Below are positions 37,302 to 49,573 of a DNA stretch of 64,000 nucleotides, in pieces. The stretch covers positions 217,604,592-217,668,591 of the forward strand of contig CM046882.1 in NCBI GenBank assembly GCA_025667525.1. The letters are read 5' to 3'. Under the pieces are notes generated by a model. It saw nothing but the letters and a program-made list of their open reading frames with translations. It made no database searches and was not told the origin of the DNA. This DNA is from Glebionis coronaria (Eukaryota; Streptophyta; Magnoliopsida; Asterales; Asteraceae). A program made the position numbers and the translations under genes. The stretch's first letter is position 1, and every line of letters starts with the position of its first letter.

Positions 37302-37799
37302 ACTACTTAGCTTCTCATTAGGTTGAGCTTTAAAAACAGCATACTCATGCAAGAGTTGTTTCTTTTTCTCTTGCATAGTATCAGCATTACCACCATAAGA
37401 AACTTCAAGGGCTGCCCAAAGATCTTTTGCAGACTCATAGCTTCTGTATTTGTGCTGATTTTCTTGTCCCAGAGAGAGTTTCAGAATGCTTAGGGTTTTC
37501 ATATCAACCCTTCTCTTTGCTATATCCTCAGTTGAGACAGCTCTACCATCTTCAGGTTTTTCTCTTTGTTCCTCTTCAGTAGAACCTTGAATAGCTGTTC
37601 TTGCAGCAATGGCATCTGCAATCTTTTGAGCCTTATTGAATGTGTTTCCATATTCAATAATTTCCCATAGAGTGTAGTCATGGATTTGTAGATATTGCTC
37701 AAAGTTAAACTTCCGCAGCTCAAAATTGTCTGGGTCTAGCATGGGGATCTTGATGTTGTTGTTTGAGTAGGAGGAGGAGTTTACTTATGGGGTAGACAT
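37297..37799 (-). pseudogene. C1 gag, N-terminal part (cut by A2)
   Basis: Starts at ATG 37799 (MSTP), with a TAA as fifth codon, then runs in frame through MLDPDNFELRKFNFEQYLQ, ALEVSYGGNADTMQEKKKQL and FKAQPNEKLSSV to the insertion site. The gag domain continues at 26474 on the minus strand. Typical copia UBN2-type gag. Confidence 0.88.
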
Positions 37800-37863
37800 G
37801 ATGTTTTTAGGGTTTTTGGTAATTTATGGTTCTTGTGTTCTTTAGATCAAAGTTTCTCAACAA

Positions 37864-37875
37864 GCTTTGATACCA
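37864..37875 (-). other. C1 primer-binding site (tRNA-iMet type)
   Basis: The minus strand reads TGGTATCAAAGC, one mismatch from the standard plant TGGTATCAGAGC, 2 nt inside the 5' LTR. Confidence 0.82.
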
Positions 37876-37877
37876 CT

Positions 37878-38393
37878 TGTTGATCCCAAACTTAGATCGA
37901 TTTAGCTTGTGTAAACAAGATTAAATCAAGTTAAACACGTAGAGAAACTTTGTTTGTGTATAAAACAATTTAAGTATTATGCGGAATTAATACTCAAACA
38001 AGAACACACAAAGAATGTAAAACAAACTTTCACTTGATTTGATTAGAACAAACTTGCTTACAATGAAAGTGTTAAACGTATGAAAACTTATATGAAACAA
38101 AACCTAAAGGTCTTCTTTTATAGACATAAGAAGCCTTGTACAAGAGTCTACGTATCAGCTATTCTAGGTAAAGATAAATATAGAAAATACATTGTTGATC
38201 CTATCTTTACTAGAAACAAACTAGAAACATAATACGCGTAGACTAAATCTTTCTATTAGTGCTTGACTTGAACCTATCAACGCTTGACTTCTTCCTGTCA
38301 ACGCTTGATCTGTCAATGCTTGTTTTCTTCTTATCAACGCTTGTTTTCTTCTTGTCAGCGTCCAAGTGTACTAGCTACATTTTATTCCCAACA
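37878..38393 (-). repeat. C1 5' LTR (516 bp)
   Basis: The minus strand starts TGTTGGGAATAAAATG and ends GGGATCAACA. Four exact TCARCG motifs (38277, 38298, 38333, 38355) and one TCAATG variant lie in its U3 end, matching the cluster in the 3' LTR. Confidence 0.88.
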
Positions 38394-41300
38394 CCATTGA
38401 TATATGGTACTGTGACGGAAGGTGTAGTTACTCGTCCTCGCACAACGGGTGAATTAACTAGAGATGATAAGATTCAAGACAAGTGTGATAAATACGCTAC
38501 AAACATCATTCTTCAAGCCCTTCCTCCAAATGTCTACAAACTCGTCAGCAAACATAAAGTTGCCAAAGAGTTATGGGATAGAATTCGTGTTTAATGCAAG
38601 GCAACTCGTTAACTAAACAAGAACGAGAATGTAAGCTATATGATACGTTTGATATGTTTGCATATGTCCCCGGGGAGACTCTCAACGATTACTATTTGAG
38701 ATTCACTCTTTTGATGAATGAGCTCAACATCTATGGCCTAGCAATTCCTACGTTTCAATTAAACATCAAGTATTTGAACACTCTCCCATCTGAATGGAGC
38801 AAGTACGTGACGGCTGTTAAATTGGCTAAGGATTTGCATCAAACCAACGTGGATCAACTTCAAGCTTTTCTTTAACAACACGAATGCCACGTGATTGAGG
38901 CTCGATTGTCAACACCACAAGTTTGTGATCCACTTGCCATGTATGCTTCTCAACAAATGACCCCCCAACAAAACATGGCTTACACTTATCAACAACCATC
39001 ATACTTGCAACAGCAACCACAACACACCTATCAGCAACCACAACAACCATGTTATCAACCATTAATGATGCCACAACAAACATTTCAGCAAAGTGTTCTT
39101 CAACAGCCTTATCCACAACAACCAACACATCAGGCATCACCATCACAAATTATCACTTCTCCAATGGGCTATATTCCTCAGCAAGGATATTTTCCAATTG
39201 AAGCATCACCAGCACAAGCCTTCTACTCTAATGAACTTCCACCACTTCAAGCACCGGTCTTTACTCCAAATGATACACCTACTGATGTCTTAAACCATCT
39301 CACTGCCTACTTGTAAAAACTTGTTGCAACTAGAGGATTTCCAGCAACGAACAATCAGCTCCACACTTCTTCAAATACTCGCTAACAAGCCACTATTCAA
39401 GATGGACAAGTGACGGTCCAATCCATTTAGGGAAGGCAAAATTCATATGGACCCACTACAAGGACTGTGAACACTCCAGCTGTGAATTCTCAAGATAGTG
39501 GAAATGGAAGCACTGTTGGTCCTCAAAAGGTTGTGACTTGCTAATATTGTCGAGGACAAGGTCATACGGCTAGGCAATGCACTCAGCCGAAAAGGAGAAG
39601 GGATGCAAAGTGGTTTCGTGAGAAGATGTATTTGGTCGATGCTCAGTCTAAGGGAAAGATTTTGGATACAGAGGAGTTAGCATTTCTTGCAGACCCAAGG
39701 GCAGCAGATAATGAAGGCATTGCAGTCGTTTCTACTTCTAATGCAGCATATCAAGCAGATGATCTTGATGCATATGATTCAGATTGGGATGACATTCACA
39801 CAGCCCAAGCTACCCTCGTTGCTAATATTTCTCACTATGGTTCTGATGTCGTTAGTGAGGTACCAACCACATCTAATACATCTAATCCTATTAATGATTA
39901 TCCACATCAAGTTGAGCATGACAATGAAAACCTCGAACAGCATTCGGGAACTAGTACCTCAAACGATTTTGTATCCAAACCAACACATTTGAGTGAACCT
40001 CAACCAAATGCTACGACGGGTATGGAATCTTATGATCAACATGATTTGGTTATGGTACCTAAACATATTATTGATGACATGAATGTGGCTATTCTATAAA
40101 CCGTAGATTTAAATGCGAATCTAACCGCTGAGCTTGTGCTGTATAAGGAAAAGGTCAAAACTTTTGAAATGGTCCCTCAAGCAAAAAAAATAACTTATTC
40201 TGAATTTGACCAATTTCGTTTTGAAAAGATTGAACACTTAAAAGAAATAGAATCATTAAAAGCTAATCTTTCAAATGAATTAAAAGGAAAAGAGTCGGTT
40301 GTCAATGATTTTTAGAAACTTAAAATGGATTTCGAAACTCTCGAGTCTAAAAATTTTGAATCGGAAATTAATGCTACCAAACTTCTTATATTCAAAGAAC
40401 AACAACTTTTAAAACAATACGCTTCCACAAAAAAGGTTCATCTTTTAACTAAATCGTTTAAAGAACTCGAACTTAAGCGTCTTCAAGATTTACTACCTAA
40501 TCCCGGTTATGCAAAACAAGCTCAGGAATATATTCCTTGTCTTTATGATGTGACCCTAATTGGCAAATCAAAAGAAGCACCTCATGTTCGTAGTACTGAG
40601 GAGACACAGTCACTTGCGGAAGAAACCCGATCTAAAATGCTTTCAAAATTCCATAAGCTTGATTATGTTAAGCATAATAAACATCAATTTAATAAAAATG
40701 ACACGTATCTGATTACAAACGAAATTAGCTTAATTATCAGCTGTTGTGCCCCAAAGTTTGTCAAAATGAAAACCTTCATAGTACGTCTCCTACACTCGTC
40801 AAAAAGGATTTAACTAAGTTAATTCCACCGACAAGTAAGGTGTCAGACAGCTTAAATGCGTTGCACCAACACTTTGCCGATTTTGACAAGGTCATTAAGG
40901 AACGTACGATGGCTTCGGCCATAACGGAAGGTGAATGGAATTTTGAGCACACTAGAGCTGCGTTTCAAGACGAATTTGTTCCGTTTGTAAACAATATTAA
41001 AGCTTGTTTTAGTAATATTGATCAAGATTTTGTTTTGGAAATAAATGAAGTTAAAAGGTTTAATTGAAATAAAATGAATTTCACATAAAAATGATCAGCT
41101 TCTGAAGCAAGTGATATCAATTGATATTGTTTCCGTCTGTGTGAATAATCGTGTTGATAATGATTCTATTGTGCATAATGCTGAATCTGTGGATAATGTG
41201 GTAGATAGTACTTGTGTTGCAAATAGACATAGAGAAATCTGATGAGATTCAAAAACATTGTATTTCACTTGAATGAGAAAATCAATCTATTAAGAAGATT

Positions 41301-42632
41301 TTTGAAACACCACAGTGTCAGCCAAGTGACAAGGTTACTAAAGTGTTGCCAATAAACATAGAGAAATCTAAGGATATTAATTATGTGCAAGTACTTGAGG
41401 CCGCTGAGATTGTTAAACTTGATCTAGATAATCGAGTTTCCAAGATTTTGTCCAAAGTTGATAACATAAAACAGAAAAACACACGACTCTTCGATTCAGT
41501 AAAGCCTGCATGTGCTAATAACACTGCACATACTCAATCATTGATTGAACGATTGAATCGAAAGTCGGTGGAAATATCTGATTTGAGGGAACAAATTTGT
41601 GAATTTTTTTTGGCTTTGGCTGAGTTAAAGGAAACACTTCGTATCCTAAAAGGTAAGACTATTGTGGATAACGCAGCTACCATCTCAGCATTGTCATCTA
41701 GTGCGATAAAAAGGAACCTCATCACCGTCACACCATTTAACAAGGGCACTAGGACTAAACCATCTCAAATATTGGTAACTAAAGATTAGGCAAAATCAAA
41801 ATCAGCTTCTAATATTCCCGTGTCACGTTCTACAGGAGTAAACACCACTACTAAGGCTCAAAGATCTTATCTTACAAGAAACATGAAGAATGATAGGATC
41901 TTGCCCTCATCTAGTATTCAAGTAAAGAAGAAAGTAGAAGCCCATCCTAGGAATGTTATTTCTGTTTTGAATAAAAAGAATCATGTAGCTAAACCTAAAG
42001 GCTCTACGGTTGTGTAGTGTTCTAAGCCTATTGTAAATTCTAATTTGAAATGTTGGAATTTTAATGAATGTATGTTTTCTAGTCATCCTGATTCTTGCCT
42101 TATTGACCATGTGAATGAGATGAATGCCCGTAAAAATGGCTTAGAATGGAAACCGACTGGGAAAGTGTTAACCTAAGTTGGCTGGATGTGGCGTCCTACT
42201 GGTAGAACTTTCACTATAGTTGGAATTACGTGCCCTTTAACTAGGATCACTCCCACTATAGCGAAGAAAGCGTGCCCTTTAACTAGGAGTACCAATGTTA
42301 CCAAAACACAAGCGTGTCCTTTAACTAGGAACATAGACACTACTGTAGAAACCAAGTGCCCTTTAAATAGGTCTACTACCACTGTAGTGCCCACTAATAA
42401 TCCAAAACCTCATAAAGTTGGAACAATAAAACCTGTTATTGGTAAAACTCACATTAGAAAATGTCGGAAAACTAAGGATAACACAAATTTTAGCAATTAT
42501 GATAATTTTGTATCTGTATCTGCTAACACTCCGGAAGCAATAGTTTCCAATGCAGTGTCTATTGTTGTTGATGAAAACAAGTGGTCCAAATTGTTCTCTG
42601 GTGTTTGGACTCTGGTTGCTCCGAGCATATGA
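38394..42632 (+). pseudogene. C0 gag region with coiled-coil extension
   Basis: The gag domain includes ATNIILQALPPNVYKLVSKH, LTKQERECKLYDTFD and FLNTLPSEWSKYV-like sequence (LNTLPSEWSKYVTAVKL). A Q/P-rich linker follows, then a damaged zinc knuckle (C-stop-YCRGQGHTARQC, 39537-39580). After that come long Glu/Lys-rich coiled-coil-like segments (40100-41790) and a Thr/Pro-rich part with a CPLTR repeat (42231-42398). At least ten stops or frameshifts. The long extension between zinc knuckle and protease is, from memory, usual for this copia group in Asteraceae. Confidence 0.8.
42231..42398 (+). repeat. 42-bp tandem repeat encoding CPLTR units
   Basis: Four units start at 42231, 42273, 42315 and 42357, exactly 42 bp apart. 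Each encodes CPL(T/N)R plus nine Thr-rich residues. The units have diverged in sequence but the frame is kept. Confidence 0.85.
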
Positions 42633-43100
42633 CCGGAGATCGCTCTCAGCTCAGAAATTTCGTCAGCAAGTTTCTTGGTACGGTTTGATTTGGTAATGAT
42701 CATATTGCAAAGATAATGGGTTATGGTGAATATCATATTGGGAATGTTATTATTTCAAGAGCGTATTATGTGGAAGGACTCGGTCACAGCCTATTTTCTA
42801 TGGGACATTTTTATTATTCAAACCTAAAAGTTGCTTTTCACGAGCATACCTACTTTATTCATAATTTGGAAGGGTTAGATCTATTGAAAGGTACTCGAGG
42901 GAATACTTTGTACACTTTGTCTCTACAAGATATGATGGAAGCTTCTCCCGTATGTCTTTTCTCCAAAGCATCATAGACTAAGTCATGGTTATGGCATCGA
43001 CTGTTATCTCATCTTAACTTTGACGCTGTTAATCATTTGGAGAAAAAACGAACTTGTTTGTTGTCTTCCTAAACTTACATTCCACAAGGATCATTTGTGT
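42633..43100 (+). pseudogene. C0 protease and GAG-pre-integrase region
   Basis: IMGYGEYHIGNVIISRAYYV and GLGHSLFSMGHF correspond to the copia protease C-terminal half. HRLLSHLNFDAVNHLEK is the integrase zinc-binding region. The catalytic Asp-Ser/Thr-Gly upstream is lost in a stretch with a stop (near 42630). Confidence 0.75.
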
Positions 43101-45106
43101 TTCGCGACTACAATGGGGAAAAGCACTAAGAAATCATACAAACCCAAGACTGAAGACACCAATCAAGAGAAACTTTATTTATTGCATATGGATCTTTGTG
43201 GGCTAATGCGTGTTGAAAGTCTTGGTGGTAAAAAGTACATCCTCGTCATGGTGGATGATTATTCTCGATTTACATGGGTGAAATTTCTTGCAACAAAAGA
43301 TGTGGCACCTAAAATTATCATCGACTTTCTCAAGATGATTCAAGTGCGTCTCAACGCTACTGTCCGACGCATTCATACAAATAATGGAACCGAATTTGTG
43401 AATCAAACCTTGTGTAAGTATTATGAAGAAGTTGGTATATCTCATGAAACATATGTTGCTCGCACTCCACAACAAAACGGTTTCGTTGAAAGGAAAAATC
43501 ACACACTTATGGAAGCTGCTCGAACGATGTTAATTTACGCAAAGCCTCCATTAGTTTTATGGGCAGAAGCAGTATCTACAACAGTTTACACCCAAAACCG
43601 GTCACTAATTCGAAAACGCAATGGTAAAACACCGTATGAGCTTCTACATGGTAAAGTACCAGATTTATCATATCTTCATGTATTTGGTTCTCTTTGCTAT
43701 CAAAATAATGATGGTGACAATTTGGGAAAACTTCAACCAAAGGCTGATATTGATATTTTCATTGGTTATGCACCCGCAAAGAAAGCATACTGAATCTACA
43801 ATCGTAATTCTCGCAAGATCCTCGAAACTATGAATGTCGATTTTGATGAGCTGACAGTGGCTTCTGAGCAAAGCAGCTTCGAACCCGCACTTCATGAAAT
43901 GGGACCCAGTAACATTAGCTCTGGTCTTGTCCCAAACAACCCCACTTCATCATCATTTACACCACCTACTAGTAATGAATGGGATACGTTGTTTCAACCG
44001 CTCTTTGATGAATTTTTTACTCCTCCAAGTATTGTTGCTCCAGAACCTGGGATAATAGCTCCGGTTACCGAAGTTGTAGCTCCAGCAATCGAAGCAAAAT
44101 CTGATACGTCTACACCTACAATTGGTCAAGATATACCTTCAACGAGTAATTCTCAACCAACACCCGAATCAACTACCCATGTCATGCCTATTGATGATGA
44201 AGAGGATGACGATGATCACAATTTGGAATTCGCTCAAATGCGTGAACTTCCATTCTTTGGTATATCTCATGAAACATCTATTGCTCGCACTCCACAACAA
44301 AACGGTTTCGTTGAAAGGCAAAATCACACACTAATGGAAGCTGCTCGAATGATGTTAATTTACGCAAAGGCTCCATTATTTTTATGGGCAGAAGCAGTAT
44401 CTACAACAGTTTACACCCAAAACTGGTCACTAATTCGAAAACACAATGGTAAAACACCATATGAGCTTCTACATGGTAAAGTACAAGATTTATCATATCT
44501 TCATGTATTTGGTTCTCTTTGCTATCCAAATAATGATGGTGACAATTTGGGAAAACTTCAACCAAAGGCTGATATTGGTATTTTCATTGGTTATGCACCC
44601 GCAAAGAAAGCATACTGAATCTACAATCGTAATTCTCGCAAGATCCTCGAAACTATGAATGTCGATTTTGATGAGCTGACAGTGGCTTCTGAGCAAAGCA
44701 GCTTCGAACCCGCACTTCATGAAATGGGACCCAGTAACATTAGCTCTGGTCTTGTCCCAAACAACCCCACTTCATCATCATTTACACCACCTACTAGGAA
44801 TTAATGGGATACATTGTTTCAACCGTTCTTTGATGAATTTTTTACTCCTCCAAGTATTGTTGCTCCAGAACCTGGGATAATAGCTCCGGTTACCGAAGTT
44901 GTAGCTCCAGCAACCGAAGCACAATATGATACGTCTACACCTACAATTGGTCAAGATATACCTTCAACGAGTAATTCTCAACCAACACCCGAATCAACTA
45001 CCCATGTCATGCCTATTGTTGATGAAGAGGATGATGATGATCACAATTTGGAATTCGCTCAAATGCGTAAACTTCCATTCTTTGGTATCAATTCTCGGCC
45101 ATAATC
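43101..45106 (+). pseudogene. C0 integrase with an internal 825-bp tandem duplication
   Basis: The core reads LLHMDLCGLMRVESLGGKKY (first Asp), IHTNNGTEF (Asn where the second catalytic Asp should be) and QQNGFVERKNHTLMEAARTM (Glu). The region from ISHET through the integrase C-terminus and Ser/Pro-rich linker to LPFFG then appears a second time. Each copy ends the FIGYAPAKKAY motif with a stop. The second copy begins in frame with the first. Confidence 0.88.
43432..45081 (+). repeat. 825-bp direct tandem duplication, two copies
   Basis: Copies 43432-44256 and 44257-45081, each starting with TTGGTAT; a third TTGGTAT lies at 45082-45088. By eye they differ at about 24 sites (about 3 percent). 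The period is 275 codons, so the frame is kept. Confidence 0.92.
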
Positions 45107-46864
45107 AAGTCGGTCGTCCACCTCAGAGGAAGCTCTTACTACGGTCTACTCCAATCCACGGATTCGTGAACATGACAGTAAGTGGACAAAGTATCATCCT
45201 ATAGATTCTATTATTGGTGACCCTAATTGTCCGGTATCCACACGAAGTCAGCTACAAGAAAGCGCGATGTTTTGTCATTTTGATGCTTTTCTCAGTGAAG
45301 TTGAACCTAAGACGTGGCAACAAGCATTTACCCAATCTTGTTGGATAGAAGCTATGCAAGAAGAATTTAATGAATTTATACGTCTCGATGTATGGGAACT
45401 TGTCCCATGCCCGGATCAAGTACAGTTACTCACTTTGAAATGGGTTTACAAGATGAAACTCGACGAGTTAGGCGGAATATTGAAGAATAAAGCTCGACTA
45501 GTAGCTCGTGGATACAAGCACTTATTGGGCATCGACTTAATGGAATCCTTTGCACCGGTTGCCCGTTTGGAAGATATTAGAATATTACTTGCTTATGCAG
45601 CCCACATGAATATGATCGTCTATCAGATGGATGTGAAGACGACATTTCTTAATGGTGAAACCAAGGAAGAGGTCTATGTTCAACAACTAGATGGTTTTGT
45701 GAATTCTAAATATCATAATCACGTGTACAAGCTTAAGAAGGCTCTTTATGGGTTGAAGCAAGCTCCACACGCGTGGTATGATCTATTATCACAATTCCTC
45801 ATTACACAAGGCTTCGCTAAAGGCAAGGTGGATCCCATGCTGTTCATTCAAAAACGAGGTAAAGATATGATTATGGTACAAATATATGTTGATGATATTA
45901 TATTTGCTGCCTCAAACCAAATTTTATCCGATGAGTTTGGGACACTCATGTCTTCCAAGTTTAAGATGTCAATGATGGGCAAGGTATCATTCTTCTTAGG
46001 TCTTCAGATATCTCAGAGTCCCAGAGTCATCTTTATCAATCTAAGTATGCCCTTGAATATCTTAAGAAATATAAGATGGAATCTTGCGACCCCGTGGACA
46101 CCCCAATGGTGGAACGAACTAAGCTAGATGCAGATCCACATGGGATTCTCGTTGATCCGACACTTTATCGTGGAATGATCAGTACCCTTCTGTACATCAC
46201 AGCTAGTCGACCTGATCTTCAATTTGCTATATGTATGTGTGCTCGGTATCAAACTAGGCCTACTGAGTTACACTTAGTTATAGTTAAACGGATCTTTCGA
46301 TATCTTAAAGGAACCATTAATCGGTAACTTTGGTACTCGAAGGACTCTTTGGTTGAACTCATGGCATATACAGATGCGGATTACGGGGGTTGTCAAGATA
46401 CAAGGTGTAGCACAAGTGGAACTTTGCAACTACTAGGAGATCGACTAATCAGTTGAGCATCGAAAAGGCAGAAAAGTGTTGCAATTTCTAGTACGGAGGC
46501 ACAATACATAGCTATGTCCGGTTGTTGTGCTCAAATTCTTTGGATGAGATCGCAATTAACCACCTATGGTCTAGGTTTCACCAAAATTCTTATGTACTGC
46601 GACAACAAGAGTGCAATTGCCTTATGCTGCAACAATGTTCAATTCTCCCGATCGAAGCATATTGACATTCACTACCACTTTATCAAGGAGAAAGTGGAAA
46701 ACGGAGTGATCGAGCTTTACTTTGTCCGATCTGAGTATCAATTGGCGGATATTTTCACGAAGGCTTTAGATCGCGCTCGAATTGAATTTTTCGCCGACAA
46801 GCTAGGTTTGAGAACTTTCTCGCCCGAGACACTTAAGGAACTGGAAGATGAAGCGAAAGAATAG
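45107..46864 (+). pseudogene. C0 reverse transcriptase and RNase H
   Basis: RT has [65 protein letters not shown] and the catalytic [12 protein letters not shown] frameshift near 46040-46076 is followed by DPVDTPMVE and ASRPDLQFAICMCARYQ. RNase H has [37 protein letters not shown] and [11 protein letters not shown]. Stops fall near 46325 and 46455. It ends at 46864 (LEDEAKE). Confidence 0.9.
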
Positions 46865-49568
46865 TGGTGGTAAAATATCCTCCGTATCCTTTGTGATCAT
46901 TTGTATATATTGTTTATATTTTTATCCATAAAATCAAAATATATAAATATAAAACCATATAAAAACCATAAAAATTGAAAAATTTAGAAAAATCCAAATA
47001 TATTTTTTACTTTATTTTTCAAAAGCATGTCTTTTGGTATGATACTATTTACGGCCTTAGAAATGTTGATTAATATTAACACGGCGCCATAAATAGAGTT
47101 CGTAAAAAGTTGTAAATATTTCATAAAACATGCATAGAAGTTCTTGGTAATTTGCAAGGGGGAAGGAAGATCTCCACTCATTTCATTCATTCAGTGCCCG
47201 CGGGGTGATGGCTTGTAGTTATTTTAGACTGCAAACCACTTTTCATATTAAAGTCAAGTATTTCTTATGAAAGCCTTGGCTCACAACAAGAATTAATTTT
47301 ATCGCGCATGGTTTACTTTATAACCATGTAAGGGATTTTGCTTACGTTATAACACAGTTTAACACGGATATATGTACACATCAGTGCATTTATTTATTAC
47401 AACAAGAGAAATCTTGTTTTTATGAAGTTATCATCTCTACAAGCATAGCAATCTACAATTGGTATCTACATACTCGACGATGCGACTACTCAAACGACGA
47501 CTTCAGATCTTTCAATAGAACACGGGTCAACAATTGAGGGGCAACAATTGTCAAGCATCCAGAATCTTCGATGCCGAAAAGTGCCAAGTTCACTAATTTT
47601 TGTCAAGACAACAATACCTATCGTACATGTGGTGTCAAGAGATGACTTTAGACGCGACAAGGCGACCAACATTTTCCGACAAGAACCATTTGATTTTACA
47701 TATGATGTTCTCATCAATCAGGTCCAACCTTGTCAATTTATTCTAATATGGTGAATCTGTGATAATTTTACTAATTGGTATCATATCTCAACATTTTGTA
47801 TCATGAAGATAAAACGGACTTGCATTTTTCTTCCCAAAACTTTGTTAAAACTTCATTAAATCATATGATATCAAAAATATCGGTTGGGTTAATATTTTTA
47901 ATATGGGGGAGAAAATGTGATTTAATATGGGAAATGATTAATGAAAAATGGTTTGACTTAACGTGATAGCTCATCCCGACATGTGCGAAATGTTTTCGAA
48001 TATCGTGGCATATGTTAAGGGGGAGCAAAATGAATTTACAGAGTGACATTTACTTACCCTAAACCCATTTATTTCACGACGATGAAGATTGTGCTGACAT
48101 AAGGATGGTAGGATAGGTTAATTCCAATGATTCTTCCAAAACCAGAGGAATATTCCCAAGGACATTCTAAAGCTAGAAATAGTAGTCCTAATGAAAGATA
48201 GAGAAAGATTGTAAATGTAGCTGAATGCCGACTAAGTACTTAAGTTAGCACTGGAACAATCACAACAAGGTGCTAGTTATGATGTATTGGTAAGCATTGA
48301 AGGAGTTGAAGAATGAAAAAGAATTGTAAAGATAAACGGTGTAAAGAAAGAAGCCCTCCTCACAACCTTAGGCAGAAACTGGGTCAACACATATGCTATT
48401 GAGATCATTTTAATGATGCTTGATATTGAAGATAGACATCATGGACCAAGTGATGCAATGCACAACCCATCTCAGCTAAATCAGGTTTCTCTCAAAAGGT
48501 ATTTGTTTTATTTACACGGAGACAACGCATTATCTATTGGTTTATTCACTCTGAATATATTGATATTGAAAAGGTGGCACTCCTCTCTAGTCTCGGATCA
48601 CCAAAAAAATCCAAAATGCATGATCGAGTCTAGAGCCATTTGAGATCATCAAATATCTCATTAGGACACACTTTCGTATTTCCTTGCTTCTTCACACACT
48701 ATGAAAAGTAAGAAAGATATTAAGAGTCCTATGCAAAATCTTCATGATCTTGCCTGAACATCTGAGTAATACGCAAGTATTCACAATGAAGATGGAAATC
48801 CTTCTTGAGAGAATATCAAAAATCTCATGGTAGGTGACTTGTGCGATTCTTAATAAATAAAACTTGTGATAACTAGAAAGCAACAGTGGTTTAACTCTTA
48901 ATTGAATTTAAACACGTTCCAGGCCTCTACACAATATCTCAGTGATCTTGCCAGAACACTCAGAGTGATACCTTAGTGTTCACAATGATGAGTGGAAATC
49001 CTTATAGTGTTAACCTCAAACAGCACTTGGTAGGTAACTTGCAAGATTCTATATGAATCAAGCTCTTGACAACTAGAAAGCAACGATGGTGCGATTCTTT
49101 AATGAATCAAACTTGTTCCAGGAATCAGAATTGACGGCTTCAATCATGTAGATAACTTTATCCAAATGGTTCACTCTTTACGTTCGTAGTCAGCTTTGGA
49201 TGGTCGAGTAAAGAGAACAGGTTTACCCGCGAAATCTTGTCAAAGGGATTTTTAATTAAATCTACCTGCCACAAGTACGATATTTTATATCGTCCAACGG
49301 TCTTCACCGACTGGAGGTAAAATGCTACCGAATTAGAATGAAATGTTCAAAGCCATTTCATTCGTGTCTACTTCTGTTGCGGCATTTGAAGACGGCGGCG
49401 TTGTGGTGTCCGAGAAGAAGTGGTCCCCACATGCTTATATTTTCTACTACAACAAATTCAAGAAAGTCTAAAAGTTAATCTTCCGCTGTATCAAACTCTG
49501 AGGCTTTTAAGAATTACAAAGGTATAAGTATGTGGGAAATGAAGTCACGAAGAGGCGAAGATCACAAG
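46865..49568 (+). other. C0 3' noncoding region
   Basis: About 2.7 kb with no recognisable gene; frames under 80 codons lack motifs. It holds two short purine runs (AATATGGGGGAGAAAATG near 47900, TAAGGGGGAGCAAAATG near 48015) and a degenerate 200-bp tandem duplication at 48700-49135. It could include remnants of other elements. Confidence 0.5.
48700..49135. repeat. Degenerate tandem duplication, about 200-bp unit
   Basis: Blocks around GATCTTGCC (48747 and 48944), GGAAATCCTT, GGTAGGT(G/A)ACTTG and AACTAGAAAGCAAC (48871 and 49071) recur with an offset of 197-200 bp. A third partial copy of the end block follows at about 49085. Confidence 0.7.
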
Positions 49569-49573
49569 TGATC
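49569..49573. other. Target-site duplication of S, left copy
   Basis: TGATC; the right flank (60993-60997) is TGATG, one mismatch. Confidence 0.6.

Larger units (their letters stand above)
16102..38393 (-). mobile_element. C1: Ty1/copia retrotransposon with an accessory 3' ORF
   Basis: The 5' LTR is at 37878-38393 and the PBS at 37864-37875. Gag, protease, integrase, RT and RNase H follow on the minus strand, then a 1.2-kb noncoding gap, a large accessory ORF, a PPT next to 16271 and the remaining part of the 3' LTR (16102-16270). X has cut the 3' LTR and A2 has split the gag. With A2 removed about 11.5 kb remains. The LTR portions compared (about 170 bp) differ by roughly 4 percent by eye. 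The order IN before RT defines copia; a downstream extra ORF is a feature of Sirevirus-type copia elements, but I cannot assign the lineage. It is inserted in the C0 gag (right flank CCATT). Confidence 0.88.
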
